This document shows, piece after piece, positions 1-11,262 of a stretch of 64,000 nucleotides of DNA. How positions within the stretch are numbered: position 1 is the first letter of the stretch; each line of letters begins with the position of its first letter. The notes beneath the pieces are model-generated. The model was not told where the DNA came from, made no database searches, and saw only the letters and a list, made by a program, of their open reading frames with translations. The position numbers were made by a program, and so were the translations under genes. Source of the stretch: Streptococcus sciuri (GTDB lineage: Bacteria; Bacillota; Bacilli; Lactobacillales; Streptococcaceae); contig NZ_JANUXX010000008.1 of the NCBI RefSeq assembly GCF_024814375.1, positions 29,844 to 93,843 of the forward strand. The letters are read 5' to 3'.

Positions 1-2162
1 TTACTATCCTTCACAATAGTATCCATAATTTCTCTAAAACCATCTATCTCACTTGGATCAGCAATCATTTGAGTCACCATACGGTTGATAGAAGCTGAAA
101 TCAACATTTCTAAATTGTAGTAAGCAGCATCTTTGTTTCCGTATTTATTTTCGATGATTTCTCCTTGCTCTGTCAGGCGGATACGGTCTTTTATAGATCC
201 AAATGGTTGAGAGGTAATAGCCTCATATGATGGACCTCCCCCTCGTCCAACCGTTCCACCGCGTCCGTGGAAGAAAGTGACCTTGATATCATGGTCATCA
301 CCAATCTTGGTCAAATCGTTCTGAGCTTTGTAGAGCGTCCACCCTGAAGCAAGGTAGCCTCCATCTTTATTAGAGTCAGAGTAGCCCAACATGATTTCTT
401 GATAACCTTTTTTGGAAGCAATCCATTTTTTAACAATATCATATTCAAGATACTGTGTCATGATAGCACGTGAATTATCCAAATCTTCAATTGTTTCAAA
501 GAGTGGCACGATTTGAACACGAGCTGATTTACTGTCTATTAGCCCAACTTCTTTTAGCATAATGGCTAACTCAAACATATCAGAGACACTTTCGGTGTGT
601 GATATAATGTGCTGTTTGATGACATCATCGCCCAGTTGATCTTTCAATTCACGCGCAACCCTAAAGATAGCCAACTCTTTTTCTAAAAGTTCTGACTTAG
701 GCGCATTAGTCACAGAGAGAGGGCGTGGATCTTCTAAAAGTTCTTTTAATAAAACTTGACATTTCTCATCCTCTGAGAGTTCGCTATAATTATCAACGAT
801 ATGCGCAGATTTGAGCAATTCTGCGACACAAGTTTCATGGACACTAGAGTCTTGACGCATATCAATGCTAGCAAGATAAAAACCAAAAACATCAACAGCT
901 TGAAGCAATTCTTCAAAATCACCCGTGATAAGCACATGATTTCCATTAGCTTCTAAAGACTCTTTAATAACGAGCAGGTCTTTTTTTAAATCAGTAGCAC
1001 TTTCATAATAAGGAAAAGCTTCTTGCTTAAATTCTGACGCCATTTCAGTGAGCTTATCTTGAACATAGCGAGCAACGACACTAGCATTGTTTGTACTAGT
1101 GTAAACATCCCCTAAGCTTGTAATGCGTTTTGGAATACCATCTGTCTTGAGCTCAATAAGTGTTTGGATTACCTTTGATTGAATAAAATTAAAAGCTTTT
1201 CGATAAGGTTCGTTTTCACGATAAACAGAGGTATCCTTTGATTTTTCCGCCATTTCCTTTACCGCTTCAGACGCTTGACAAAGCGTTGTTGATAATGAAA
1301 ATGTGCGGTAGAGACTCGTTAATTTTTCAATGTAGTAATTGAGGATAACTTCACTTTGCACAGTTGCTGACATATGCAAGGTCTCAGCTGTGACATATGG
1401 GTTCCCATCACGGTCTCCACCAATCCACATTCCCATCGTTATAGGTCGTGGATTATCCAGCGTCAAACCACGTTCACTCGCTAGTTTTTTATACTCGGTA
1501 GTTAGTTTTGTAATGGCTTTAATCAAGGAAACATTATAGTACTCCATAACATTTGTAATTTCATTTTTGACCTTGAGTTTGCGTTCACGGATAATATCTG
1601 TTTGCATGATAATCTCAACATAGCGCCGCAACTCATCAAGCCACTTTTCTCTGTTAACGATACCCGCCTGCACATCACGATACTTGCGCAACAAGTCATG
1701 AATCTTAGTAGTCAACTCAAGAACCGTTTTACGCTGCACTTGCGTTGGATGAGCTGTCAAGACCGGAACAACATTGACTCGCTCTAGAATTTCCTTGGCA
1801 TTATCCTTATTACTTACAGTATCAATAGTTGCAGACAGTTTACCAAGATAATCACTATCAGTATTATTAGCATAATTGACCTTATAGGCAAGATCAACAT
1901 CCTCAGAGATGTTGATGAGAAGTGGTAAGATAGCGAAATATCGTGCTACCACAATCATCTCGTCATTGCTAAGGGTCGCAACGAGCTTTTCTAACTCCAC
2001 ATATTGATCGGTAGCAGAGAGAGCAACTAACTCTTGGATAGTCTCAAAAGTTTTCTCTCCTACCAATTGCTGAGCCGTTTCATCAAGCAAGCTCTTAAGA
2101 ATTGCAACTTCTTCGGTGATATGCCCATTGCTACTGCTACTTTCTAATTTTTTAGTCGTCAC
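1..2162 (-). CDS. ppc: Phosphoenolpyruvate carboxylase, 3' end outside window
   Basis: Carboxylates phosphoenolpyruvate to oxaloacetate, the anaplerotic step that supplies aspartate and other C4 precursors in the cytoplasm. About 720 of the roughly 940 residues usual for the family are present; the C-terminus lies beyond position 1. Visible family motifs are VLTAHPTQ (catalytic His), [10 protein letters not shown] and the glycine-rich [15 protein letters not shown] chose the GTG at 2162 because a GAGGAG ribosome site sits 8 nt upstream; an in-frame ATG seven codons earlier overlaps that site. A promoter lies about 60 nt upstream. It is divergent from pepF. Identification is secure. Confidence 0.97.
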   Translation of the reverse strand, partial: MTTKKLESSSSNGHITEEVAILKSLLDETAQQLVGEKTFETIQELVALSATDQYVELEKLVATLSNDEMIVVARYFAILPLLINISEDVDLAYKVNYANNTDSDYLGKLSATIDTVSNKDNAKEILERVNVVPVLTAHPTQVQRKTVLELTTKIHDLLRKYRDVQAGIVNREKWLDELRRYVEIIMQTDIIRERKLKVKNEITNVMEYYNVSLIKAITKLTTEYKKLASERGLTLDNPRPITMGMWIGGDRDGNPYVTAETLHMSATVQSEVILNYYIEKLTSLYRTFSLSTTLCQASEAVKEMAEKSKDTSVYRENEPYRKAFNFIQSKVIQTLIELKTDGIPKRITSLGDVYTSTNNASVVARYVQDKLTEMASEFKQEAFPYYESATDLKKDLLVIKESLEANGNHVLITGDFEELLQAVDVFGFYLASIDMRQDSSVHETCVAELLKSAHIVDNYSELSEDEKCQVLLKELLEDPRPLSVTNAPKSELLEKELAIFRVARELKDQLGDDVIKQHIISHTESVSDMFELAIMLKEVGLIDSKSARVQIVPLFETIEDLDNSRAIMTQYLEYDIVKKWIASKKGYQEIMLGYSDSNKDGGYLASGWTLYKAQNDLTKIGDDHDIKVTFFHGRGGTVGRGGGPSYEAITSQPFGSIKDRIRLTEQGEIIENKYGNKDAAYYNLEMLISASINRMVTQMIADPSEIDGFREIMDTIVKDS

Positions 2163-2217
2163 AGATTTCACTCCTCTCATCTGGCTTTAATAACAACTAA
2201 AGACTTATCTAGCTATT

Positions 2218-2246
2218 ATCATACCCTTTTTACCCTTAAAAGTAAA
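2218..2246 (-). promoter_or_regulatory. ppc promoter
   Basis: On the minus strand TTTACT (-35, 2241-2246) and TATGAT (-10, 2218-2223) are separated by 17 bp. Seen directly; function inferred from the sigma-A consensus. Confidence 0.6.
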
Positions 2247-2308
2247 CTATTTCTAAAAGATTACCTGTTATTTACGAATATTCCGACAAAAAAGGGAGTA
2301 AAAAATAG

Positions 2309-2336
2309 TTGTTATCGTTTTCACTTATGATATACT
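2309..2336 (+). promoter_or_regulatory. pepF promoter
   Basis: TTGTTA (-35, 2309-2314) and TATACT (-10, 2331-2336) with a 16-bp spacer lie just before the AAAGGAG ribosome site of pepF. Confidence 0.6.
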
Positions 2337-2367
2337 GATTAGTAAAATACACCTAAAGGAGATACCT

Positions 2368-4158
2368 ATGAAACTCAAAAAACGTTCAGAATTTCCAGAA
2401 AATGAACTTTGGGATTTGACTGCTCTTTATAAAGACCGTGAAGATTTTTTATTAGCTATCGAAAAAGCCTTAGCTGATGTTACTATTTTTCGTCAAAACT
2501 ATGAAAATAAACTCTTTACTGTTGACGACTTTACACAGGCTTTAATGGAAATTGAACATATTTATATCCAGATGAGTCACATTGATACCTATGCATTTAT
2601 GCCACAGACAACAGATTTCAGCGATGAAGTATTTGCCCAGATTGCCAAAGCTGGTAGTGATTTTATGACTAAGGCTCAAGTTGGACTTCGTTTTTTTGAG
2701 ACAGCTCTCGCACAGACCGATGAGGCTATATTGGATGAATTAGAGAAAAATCCACACTTTAGTGCCATCATCCGTCAAGCAAAAATCCAAAAAGACCATC
2801 TCTTAGCACCAGAAGTCGAAAAAGCACTGACCAATCTCAATGAGGTGATGAATGCTCCTTACGATATATACACTAAAATGCGCGCTGGTGATTTCGACAT
2901 GCCGAACTTTGAAATAGACGGTAAGACCTACACGAACTCATTTGTCTTATATGAAAATTTCTATCAAAATCACGAAAATGCTGACGTTCGTAAAAAAGCT
3001 TTTCGATCCTTTTCATCGGGGTTGAGACGACATCAAAATGCTGCAGCCGCAGCCTACCTTGCCAAAGTTAAATCTGAAAAATTAGTTGCTGATATGCGTG
3101 GTTACGACTCCGTTTTTGACTATCTCCTTGCTGAACAAGAAGTGGAACGTGCCATGTTCGACCGCCAAATCGATCTGATCATGACCGAATTTGCTCCAGT
3201 TGCTAGAAAATTCCTCAAACACGTTGCCAAAGTCAATGGACTTGAGAAAATGAGTTTTGCCGATTGGAAACTTGATATTGACAATGCTCTCAATCCCGAT
3301 GTGACCATTGACCAAGCTTATGACTTTGTCATGAAATCTGTCTCTAGTCTCGGAAGCGAATATACAAGAGAGGTTGAGCGTTATCAACAAGAGAGGTGGG
3401 TCGATTTTGCAGCTAATGCCAACAAAGATTCTGGTGGTTATGCAGCCGACCCTTATAAAGTTCATCCCTATATCCTCATGAGTTGGACAGGTCGTATGAG
3501 TGATGTTTACACCCTCATCCATGAGATAGGACATTCTGGACAGTTTATCTTTTCTGATAACAACCAGAGCTACTTCAACACTCACATGTCTACCTACTAT
3601 GTCGAAGCACCATCGACTTTCAATGAACTTTTGTTAAGCGATTATTTGGAACACGCTTTTGACACGCCTCGCCAAAAACGTTTTGCTCTAGCTCACAGAT
3701 TGACAGATACCTACTTTCACAATTTCATTACACACCTTTTGGAAGCTGCTTTCCAACGAAAAGTCTACACGATTATAGAGGAGGGGGGAACTTTTGGAGC
3801 AGAGCAATTAAATGCCATAATGAAAGCTGTTTTGAATGAATTTTGGGGTGATGCTATTGAGATTGATGACGATGCAGCTCTCACTTGGATGCGCCAAAGT
3901 CACTACTACATGGGACTATATAGCTATACTTATTCTGCAGGATTAGTGATTGCAACTAGTGGTTATCTGCACCTTAAATCAAGCCCTAATGGAGCTTCTG
4001 ATTGGCTTGATTTTCTAAAGTCTGGTGGCAGTAAAACACCACTTGAAACAGCAAAAATCATTGGTGCTGATATTAGTACTGACAAACCACTGCGTGATAC
4101 CATTCAATTCTTGAGTGACACAGTTGATAATATTATCGCCTATAGCTCAATGATTTAA
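2368..4158 (+). CDS. pepF: Oligoendopeptidase F family metallopeptidase
   Basis: An M3-family cytoplasmic zinc peptidase that cleaves short peptides, feeding amino acids from imported oligopeptides. The zinc site HEIGH lies at residues 385-389, and the 596-residue length fits PepF/PepB of lactic acid bacteria. The start is fixed by an AAAGGAG ribosome site. It is monocistronic, with its own promoter and divergent from ppc. M3 enzymes of this subgroup are called PepF or PepB interchangeably; the exact peptide-length preference cannot be read from sequence. Confidence 0.95.
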   Translation: MKLKKRSEFPENELWDLTALYKDREDFLLAIEKALADVTIFRQNYENKLFTVDDFTQALMEIEHIYIQMSHIDTYAFMPQTTDFSDEVFAQIAKAGSDFMTKAQVGLRFFETALAQTDEAILDELEKNPHFSAIIRQAKIQKDHLLAPEVEKALTNLNEVMNAPYDIYTKMRAGDFDMPNFEIDGKTYTNSFVLYENFYQNHENADVRKKAFRSFSSGLRRHQNAAAAAYLAKVKSEKLVADMRGYDSVFDYLLAEQEVERAMFDRQIDLIMTEFAPVARKFLKHVAKVNGLEKMSFADWKLDIDNALNPDVTIDQAYDFVMKSVSSLGSEYTREVERYQQERWVDFAANANKDSGGYAADPYKVHPYILMSWTGRMSDVYTLIHEIGHSGQFIFSDNNQSYFNTHMSTYYVEAPSTFNELLLSDYLEHAFDTPRQKRFALAHRLTDTYFHNFITHLLEAAFQRKVYTIIEEGGTFGAEQLNAIMKAVLNEFWGDAIEIDDDAALTWMRQSHYYMGLYSYTYSAGLVIATSGYLHLKSSPNGASDWLDFLKSGGSKTPLETAKIIGADISTDKPLRDTIQFLSDTVDNIIAYSSMI

Positions 4159-4250
4159 CAAAAATACGCTAAAAATCTGCTTGTAGAGACTCTTTGAGTA
4201 ATGATAGTGATTATTAACATTACTAACTGAGAAGAAAAGGGCGAAAAATT

Positions 4251-4279
4251 TTGCTATTTTTTTCATTTTACGATACAAT
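4251..4279 (+). promoter_or_regulatory. Promoter of GH25 gene, nearly leaderless
   Basis: TTGCTA (4251-4256), a 17-bp spacer and TACAAT (4274-4279). The ATG follows the -10 by only 8 nt, so transcription should begin 1-2 nt before the start codon. No ribosome site can fit. Confidence 0.6.
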
Positions 4280-4287
4280 GAAACCAA

Positions 4288-5145
4288 ATGAGAAGAAGAA
4301 TCAAGCCTATTGTGGTCTATCTCTTTCTTGGTTTTTTTGTATTTTGTTTGCTCTGTAGTTACCAAAAAATGCAAAAAGCTTACGAGCAACAACTGATAAA
4401 CGCTAAAAATAGCATCCCTTCCGTCAGTGCAACAGATACAACCAAAACAAAGACAAGCACCACAGATAAAGACGAATTTGTTCTAAAACCAATAATTGAT
4501 ATATCAGGTTGGCAACGTCCTAGCGAGATTGACTATGACACTTTATCCAACAATATCTCCGGTGCCATTGTCCGTGTCTATGGCGGTTCACATATTAACA
4601 GTCGCAACAACGCTGCCCATACCACAGGTGTGGATAAAGCTTTTAAAAAACATATCACCGCCTTTCAAAACCACCATATCCCAGTTGCAGTTTATAGTTA
4701 TGCTCTTGGTAAAAATATCAAGGAAATGCGCTCAGAAGCTAGAAGTTTTTACAAATATGCTTCCCCTTATAACCCTACTTTTTATTGGATTGATGTCGAA
4801 GAAAAAACCATGTCCAATATGAATAAAGGAGTCAAAGCCTTTAGAGATGAACTCAAAAAGTTAGGTGCTAAGAAAGTTGGACTTTATATTGGTACTTACT
4901 TTATGGAAGAACAGGGTATCTCTACTAGAGGATTTGATGCCATTTGGATACCAACTTATGGTACCGACTCTGGCTACTATGAAGCTGCACCAAATACGAC
5001 ACTTGCCTATGATTTGCATCAATACACCTCGCAAGGTGTTTTACCTGGTTTTGATAACACTCTTGATCTCAACCAAATCGCAGTGACCAAAAACACCAAA
5101 AAAACCTACGAAAAATTATTCGGAAAAATAACTTCTAAGAACTAG
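4288..5145 (+). CDS. Membrane-anchored GH25 lysozyme
   Basis: Glycoside hydrolase family 25 (Cellosyl/LytC type) muramidase, expected to cut MurNAc-GlcNAc bonds in peptidoglycan outside the membrane. Residues 6-26 form one hydrophobic N-terminal segment after a RRR start, giving a signal anchor or signal peptide. A Thr/Lys-rich linker runs to about residue 65. The catalytic domain follows, with DISGWQ at its start and FYWIDVEE carrying the Asp/Glu catalytic pair. There are no choline or SH3 repeats, so wall binding is via the membrane anchor. No Shine-Dalgarno precedes the ATG, which sits 8 nt after a good -10 box. A later in-frame ATG near 4369 would cut the membrane segment and also lacks a ribosome site. 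Confidence 0.88.
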   Translation: MRRRIKPIVVYLFLGFFVFCLLCSYQKMQKAYEQQLINAKNSIPSVSATDTTKTKTSTTDKDEFVLKPIIDISGWQRPSEIDYDTLSNNISGAIVRVYGGSHINSRNNAAHTTGVDKAFKKHITAFQNHHIPVAVYSYALGKNIKEMRSEARSFYKYASPYNPTFYWIDVEEKTMSNMNKGVKAFRDELKKLGAKKVGLYIGTYFMEEQGISTRGFDAIWIPTYGTDSGYYEAAPNTTLAYDLHQYTSQGVLPGFDNTLDLNQIAVTKNTKKTYEKLFGKITSKN

Positions 5146-5195
5146 TGTGCCCATTTAGATTACATGCGTTTTACGACAACTTAGAAAGGATAAAT

Positions 5196-5675
5196 ATGGT
5201 AAAAACAAAAAAACTCAAAAAAACGCTAGTCGATCAGATACTAGATAAGGCAAAAATAGAACATGATAGTCTCGCCCTAAATGCCCTATCAGATGACCTA
5301 CCAGATGATATTGACAAGTCTGATATTTACAAGACCTTGGCGCTTATCGGTGATAGGACGGGACCTATCATTGGTATTGTCCCTATCACAGAGCATCTCT
5401 CTGAAAAGAAACTCGCCAAAGTATCTGGTAACAAAAAAGTCAACATGATTCCACAGAAAGACTTGCAAAAAACAACAGGTTATATTCACGGAGCAAACAA
5501 TCCTGTTGGGATTCGGCAAAAACATGCTTTTCCCATTTATATTGACAACACTGCACTCAACAAAGGCTTTCTTATCGTCTCTGCTGGAGAGATTGGACGT
5601 TCGATTCGCATTGAGAGTAAAAAATTGGCAGATTTCGTCTCTGCTGACTTTGCTGATTTACTAGAAAAACATTGA
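5196..5675 (+). CDS. ybaK: YbaK/EbsC-type aminoacyl-tRNA deacylase
   Basis: Trans-editing deacylase that removes mischarged amino acids, typically cysteine from tRNA(Pro). The 159-residue protein carries the family core LTGYIHGANNPVG-like segment (TTGYIHGANNPVGIRQK) followed by FPIYID and a GEIGRSIRI strand. I start it at the ATG at 5196, which has an AGAAAGGA ribosome site. The frame is open upstream to a GTG overlapping the previous stop, but that lacks a site. It follows the GH25 gene by 50 nt and overlaps or abuts the next gene, so the three likely form one operon. Substrate is inferred from the family. Confidence 0.88.
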   Translation: MVKTKKLKKTLVDQILDKAKIEHDSLALNALSDDLPDDIDKSDIYKTLALIGDRTGPIIGIVPITEHLSEKKLAKVSGNKKVNMIPQKDLQKTTGYIHGANNPVGIRQKHAFPIYIDNTALNKGFLIVSAGEIGRSIRIESKKLADFVSADFADLLEKH

Positions 5676-5683
5676 ATAATACG

Positions 5684-6322
5684 ATGAAGATTTATTTTGT
5701 AAGACACGGTAAAACCGAGTGGAATTTAGAAGGACGTTTTCAAGGAGCACAAGGAGATTCACCACTCCTTATCGAAGCTAAAGAGGAGCTAACCAGACTT
5801 GGTATCTTTTTATGCGATATCCAATTTGATGCAGCTTTTTCCAGTGATTTAAAGCGAGCAATAGACAGTGCCATGGTGATTATGGCACAAAACAAACAGC
5901 CTGTGTCGATAATCACCACTCCCACTCTTCGTGAGTGGCATTTAGGTAGGCTAGAGGGTCAAAAAATCTCTATCATCTCCGCTATTTATCCACAGGAAAT
6001 GATAGCCTTTAAACGCAATCTAGCTGCTTTTCATTCAGGTTATTTTGGCGCAGAAACACCTCATGATACCACTAGACGCATCCAATGCTTTTTGCAATCA
6101 TTAGCTAACAAGGATTATCAAAACATCCTCATCGTTGGGCATGGCGCCAATCTGACGGCTTCTATTCGCACCCTTTTAGGCTATGATATTGGGGAAATTC
6201 GCCAAAATGGGGGTCTTGACAATGCTAGTCTGACTATCCTTGAAACAACAGATTTCAAACACTACGATTGTCTCACCTGGAACGATAAAACATACCTTGA
6301 AGCAACGGAAATCATTACTTAA
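5684..6322 (+). CDS. Histidine phosphatase (phosphoglycerate mutase) family protein
   Basis: A cofactor-independent-looking branch of the dPGM-like histidine phosphatase family. The N-terminus YFVRHGKTEWN holds the phospho-accepting His; the second His is in LIVGHGANL. At 212 residues it resembles GpmB/CobC-type phosphatases rather than the 230-residue glycolytic enzyme. The substrate cannot be told. The start is uncertain: a TTG at 5672 overlaps the previous TGA, while the ATG at 5684 starts at the usual family position; neither has a strong ribosome site, which suggests translational coupling to the deacylase gene. A hairpin terminator follows. Confidence 0.85.
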   Translation: MKIYFVRHGKTEWNLEGRFQGAQGDSPLLIEAKEELTRLGIFLCDIQFDAAFSSDLKRAIDSAMVIMAQNKQPVSIITTPTLREWHLGRLEGQKISIISAIYPQEMIAFKRNLAAFHSGYFGAETPHDTTRRIQCFLQSLANKDYQNILIVGHGANLTASIRTLLGYDIGEIRQNGGLDNASLTILETTDFKHYDCLTWNDKTYLEATEIIT

Positions 6323-6352
6323 AAAGGATTTTGAAAACTCCAAAATCCTTTT
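6322..6352. terminator. Bidirectional terminator
   Basis: A 12-bp perfect stem (AAAAGGATTTTG and its complement) with a 7-nt loop and a T run on both sides, between two convergent genes. Confidence 0.85.
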
Positions 6353-6356
6353 TTGT

Positions 6357-7259
6357 TTAACTTGCGTACTTCATTCGCAAAACTTTTTCTTGTTGTGGAG
6401 TTAAACGCAATAAAATCACAACTTTATCAATACTGATATTACTCTCGAGCAAACGCTCGGCTGCCATCATCAAACCATTATTAATCCCTAGTTCAAGAAC
6501 AGGATTCTTTTTATCATTGACATCAAAGATAAACTTATTATCCGGTAAATCAAAAAGAACTTTAACCGCCCCATAGAGTTGTTCAAAATTATCAATTTCA
6601 AGGTCATAAACCGGTCTTGTACCTGGCTTTAGCTTACGTCCACGGTGATTAAACCACATAGAATGCCAACCACCATTAAAAGCACCCATAATATCGTTGT
6701 CATAAGAATCACCTACATAAAGAGTTGTCGCAGGGTTCATATCAAATTGCTGAGCAGCAAGATTAAAAATTTCTTTTTCAGGCTTTTGAAAGCCAGTCGC
6801 TTGGCTGACGATGACACGCTTAGGATTGATATAATCGTAAAGTCCCAGTTTTTTCACTTTTTTGAGCTGATGTTCTGTCGGACCATTCGTAATCACTCCC
6901 ATTGGCACGTTTTTAGACTTCAAAAAATCAAGTGTCATACGCATTTCATCTAGCATGGTGATATTTTCTAGTTCTTTTTCATACACTTGTTGAAAGTGGA
7001 TACCCTTGGCTTGATCGATCTCACAATAACCAAATTCAAGGAGTGTCTCTTTACAACGCCAGAACCTAAAATACTCTGTCGTCCATTCACCAGTCATTAC
7101 ACGTGGAAAACCAATATCAGAATAATGACGAAAGCGAATGTAAGCCTGATTGATACAATTCATATCAAAATCTGGAAAACACTTCTCAACAGCTAACCTA
7201 TAAGGTGCTTGTTGATCATAGATGGTGTCATCAATATCAAATACAATAGAAGTAATCAT
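6357..7259 (-). CDS. HAD-superfamily hydrolase with extra C-terminal domain
   Basis: Haloacid-dehalogenase-like phosphatase of the YjjG/PGP type. Motif I is DIDDT near residue 9, the motif II region is VITNGP, and motifs III/IV are followed by YVGDSYDND. The catalytic part ends near residue 230. A further 65-residue tail of alternating hydrophobic and charged stretches (ELGINNGLMMAAERLLE and on) is not part of the standard HAD fold and may be a small regulatory or dimerisation segment. The ATG has an AGAAAGGA site. Its promoter has a perfect palindrome directly against the -35 (see that entry). The substrate is unknown. Confidence 0.85.
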   Translation of the reverse strand: MITSIVFDIDDTIYDQQAPYRLAVEKCFPDFDMNCINQAYIRFRHYSDIGFPRVMTGEWTTEYFRFWRCKETLLEFGYCEIDQAKGIHFQQVYEKELENITMLDEMRMTLDFLKSKNVPMGVITNGPTEHQLKKVKKLGLYDYINPKRVIVSQATGFQKPEKEIFNLAAQQFDMNPATTLYVGDSYDNDIMGAFNGGWHSMWFNHRGRKLKPGTRPVYDLEIDNFEQLYGAVKVLFDLPDNKFIFDVNDKKNPVLELGINNGLMMAAERLLESNISIDKVVILLRLTPQQEKVLRMKYAS

Positions 7260-7283
7260 ACTAAGTCCTTTCTAATCCATATT

Positions 7284-8978
<1,695 letters not shown>

Positions 8979-8990
8979 GATGAAACAAGT

Positions 8991-10298
8991 CTATCTTCTA
9001 ATTTCTGCAAGGTTATCGTTGAGAAAGTCAGCAATAGGTTGAATTACCGCTCTTGCTAGTAATACAGGAACAGCATTCCCAATTTGCTTATAAATTTTAT
9101 CAATCTGAGCATTCTTTGATATTTCTCTTCCTGACTTTCCGATAGCTGATCCCTTACTAAATTCAAACCAATCTGGAAATGTTTGAATTCTAGCAATTTC
9201 TTTTGTTGATAATCGTCTATTATCTCCATTAAACTTCCAACGCTTATGCTCTTCTTCATCATAATAACTCGTCATCGGTAAACCACCTGGATGTTGTGGA
9301 GCTTGTCTTCCACTTGCCTGTATTGTAAAACTTTGGTCATTCCATGATTTTTTCCTATTTCGAGACATATAGATTGTACTATATGTCCCCTCGAAAACTT
9401 CTCCCGGATTACTTTCTAAATCTCCAATAGCTTCTCTCAAAGTAACCCATGGCACCTTCTCAGACAATAAATCTATTTCAGTTGGACTTCCATGAGTAGG
9501 TAATGGTAACTTATAGTGATAATCAAAATTTTTTTCAATTTTGTCTTTATGAACACCAACTAAAAATACACGTTCTCGAGATTGTGGTACACCATAGTCT
9601 CTTGCATTTACAAGGTGAGCCGTTACAGTATAGCCAGCACTTGAAAAATCTTCTATCATTTGTTTCAATACCTCACCTTTTCCTAACGTCATCATTCCTT
9701 TTACATTTTCTGCAACAAAAAATAACGGTTGGGTTTGAACTAACTCACGAATAAAATGTATGTACAAAAAATTTCTTTCGTCATCTATCAAACGAGGACC
9801 CGCCTCACTAAATCCAGGACACGGGAATCCACCAATTGTTAAATCATTATTTGGAAAATGTGCCACTTTTCTTATATCCTTTTGATGTTGGATAATATAT
9901 GAACTAAAATTCTTTTTGTAAGTTTCATTAGCTTCTACAAACATGTCATTTGTATAAATAGTATGAAATAAACTTTTACTTCTAACGTCGTCAAATAACG
10001 CTTTATTATTAAACGCTTTAATTGCTTCGGCATACCCAATTCTTGATACCAAACCTGCAAGTTCTGTCCCTAAATCTAACCCACCAGCTCCAGAAAATAG
10101 TGAAACAACATTAATGCGATCATTTCTAGTTTGTACTTTTTGAACTAATTCTAAATCGGATGAATCTTCAATAATCTTATTCGTTTCTTCTTTTATTTTT
10201 TTTAGTAAAACATCTTTTACCTCTTCAGTAGTTAAATTGGATGCTGATTTAAATTTTCCTCTAGATTTTTCTTTTTCATCTTTTATATTTTTTCTCAT
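8991..10298 (-). CDS. DNA (cytosine-5) methyltransferase of a type II R-M system
   Basis: Transfers a methyl group from S-adenosylmethionine to C5 of cytosine within the recognition site, protecting host DNA from the adjacent nuclease. Motif I is LFSGAGGLDLG (67-77), motif IV GGFPCPGFS with catalytic Cys160, motif VI VAENVKG, motif VIII QSRERVFLVG and motif X QIGNAVPVLLARA. The order is that of a standard m5C enzyme. A charged 60-residue N-terminal extension precedes motif I. The recognition sequence cannot be deduced. It is the last gene of a C-R-M operon, 73 nt after the nuclease gene, and is AT-rich relative to lysS and mntH, consistent with horizontal transfer. Confidence 0.95.
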   Translation of the reverse strand: MRKNIKDEKEKSRGKFKSASNLTTEEVKDVLLKKIKEETNKIIEDSSDLELVQKVQTRNDRINVVSLFSGAGGLDLGTELAGLVSRIGYAEAIKAFNNKALFDDVRSKSLFHTIYTNDMFVEANETYKKNFSSYIIQHQKDIRKVAHFPNNDLTIGGFPCPGFSEAGPRLIDDERNFLYIHFIRELVQTQPLFFVAENVKGMMTLGKGEVLKQMIEDFSSAGYTVTAHLVNARDYGVPQSRERVFLVGVHKDKIEKNFDYHYKLPLPTHGSPTEIDLLSEKVPWVTLREAIGDLESNPGEVFEGTYSTIYMSRNRKKSWNDQSFTIQASGRQAPQHPGGLPMTSYYDEEEHKRWKFNGDNRRLSTKEIARIQTFPDWFEFSKGSAIGKSGREISKNAQIDKIYKQIGNAVPVLLARAVIQPIADFLNDNLAEIRR

Positions 10299-10371
10299 TT
10301 CTATCTATATTGTCTTTCTAAATATTCGTCTTATCTATCTTAGCAAAAATTTAATATAAAGGCCAGAAAAA

Positions 10372-11256
10372 TTATTCATTCATTAAATCTGGTCGGCAGC
10401 AGTTTTCTGAACTAATATCATCTGTATTCTTAATATTTAATTCTCTTAAAGTCTCAAATAGTTTACTTGCCATTTCATTTCCCTTCCTAATCAATGGAGA
10501 ATCGTAACGAAATACAGGAAGTAATTTTTCTTCCTGTACTTCCCAATCTATTTGAACAGCTAATGGTCTATCACCATCAAACTTACCCTCAAATGTTCTA
10601 TAATTTAATGCTTTACAAGCAAAATATACATCTGGGTGCTCATCAACATATTCATCAATCGCCTGTAAATTATTGATAAGTACTTGGGAATCATCTAGTT
10701 CATCGGTTCTTAGCATATAATTCGCAACGCCTGAATTAGGAATTTTAACTCCATCAACCATTGCATCCTTTTTATCTACTGGCAAATTTTCTCCAGAATA
10801 AATATCTAAAATTTGCTTTTTAGTTAGTTTAAGTTTAGTTGATAATTTTCCACTTTTAACATCAAGAAGTTCATACTTCCACCCCAAAGTTATAGAACCA
10901 TTGAAGCGCCCTTTTTTAATTATAATAGGTCTGCATTCAAATTCCTTTTTTATTTGAGTAGTACCAGACTCTATTATCTTCATCCAATCACTTCCCAAAA
11001 GCGCTTCTGCTCTCTCAGCTTTCATTTTATTTTCTATAAATTGGGCATTCTCTTGCTTATATGAAATTTTAAATTCATATTTTTTAGAATGATTATCTTC
11101 TGCCTCGATATAAATATCAGTCTTACACTCTCCTGAAGCAACTGTTGGTTTAGCAACCCTTAAAACTTTTAATTTTTCTCCTTTAAAATCAAAAACAGTG
11201 CCCACTGATAATGTCTCAGCAATCTTATGTTCATTTCTTGAAAAAGTTTTTCCCAT
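10372..11256 (-). CDS. Putative type II restriction endonuclease
   Basis: I do not recognise the family, but its place between a controller-like HTH gene and an m5C methyltransferase makes it the likely nuclease. A PD-(D/E)XK-like arrangement is visible: Asp47 in CKTDIYIE and Glu61-x-Lys63 in YEFKIS, about 14 residues apart on neighbouring predicted strands. It is 294 residues, soluble, lysine-rich and AT-rich. It starts 6 nt after the controller stop, so the two are co-transcribed. Specificity is unknown. Alternative: a non-nuclease accessory protein of the cassette. Confidence 0.7.
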   Translation of the reverse strand: MGKTFSRNEHKIAETLSVGTVFDFKGEKLKVLRVAKPTVASGECKTDIYIEAEDNHSKKYEFKISYKQENAQFIENKMKAERAEALLGSDWMKIIESGTTQIKKEFECRPIIIKKGRFNGSITLGWKYELLDVKSGKLSTKLKLTKKQILDIYSGENLPVDKKDAMVDGVKIPNSGVANYMLRTDELDDSQVLINNLQAIDEYVDEHPDVYFACKALNYRTFEGKFDGDRPLAVQIDWEVQEEKLLPVFRYDSPLIRKGNEMASKLFETLRELNIKNTDDISSENCCRPDLMNE

Positions 11257-11262
11257 ATCCTA

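Noticed and set aside
3082..3585. Long antisense open frame inside pepF
   Set aside because: It opposes a highly conserved gene, lacks a ribosome site and resembles no protein; composition shadow.
3780..3790. Six-G run inside pepF as a phase-variation site
   Set aside because: Short run inside a conserved frame; no evidence for switching.
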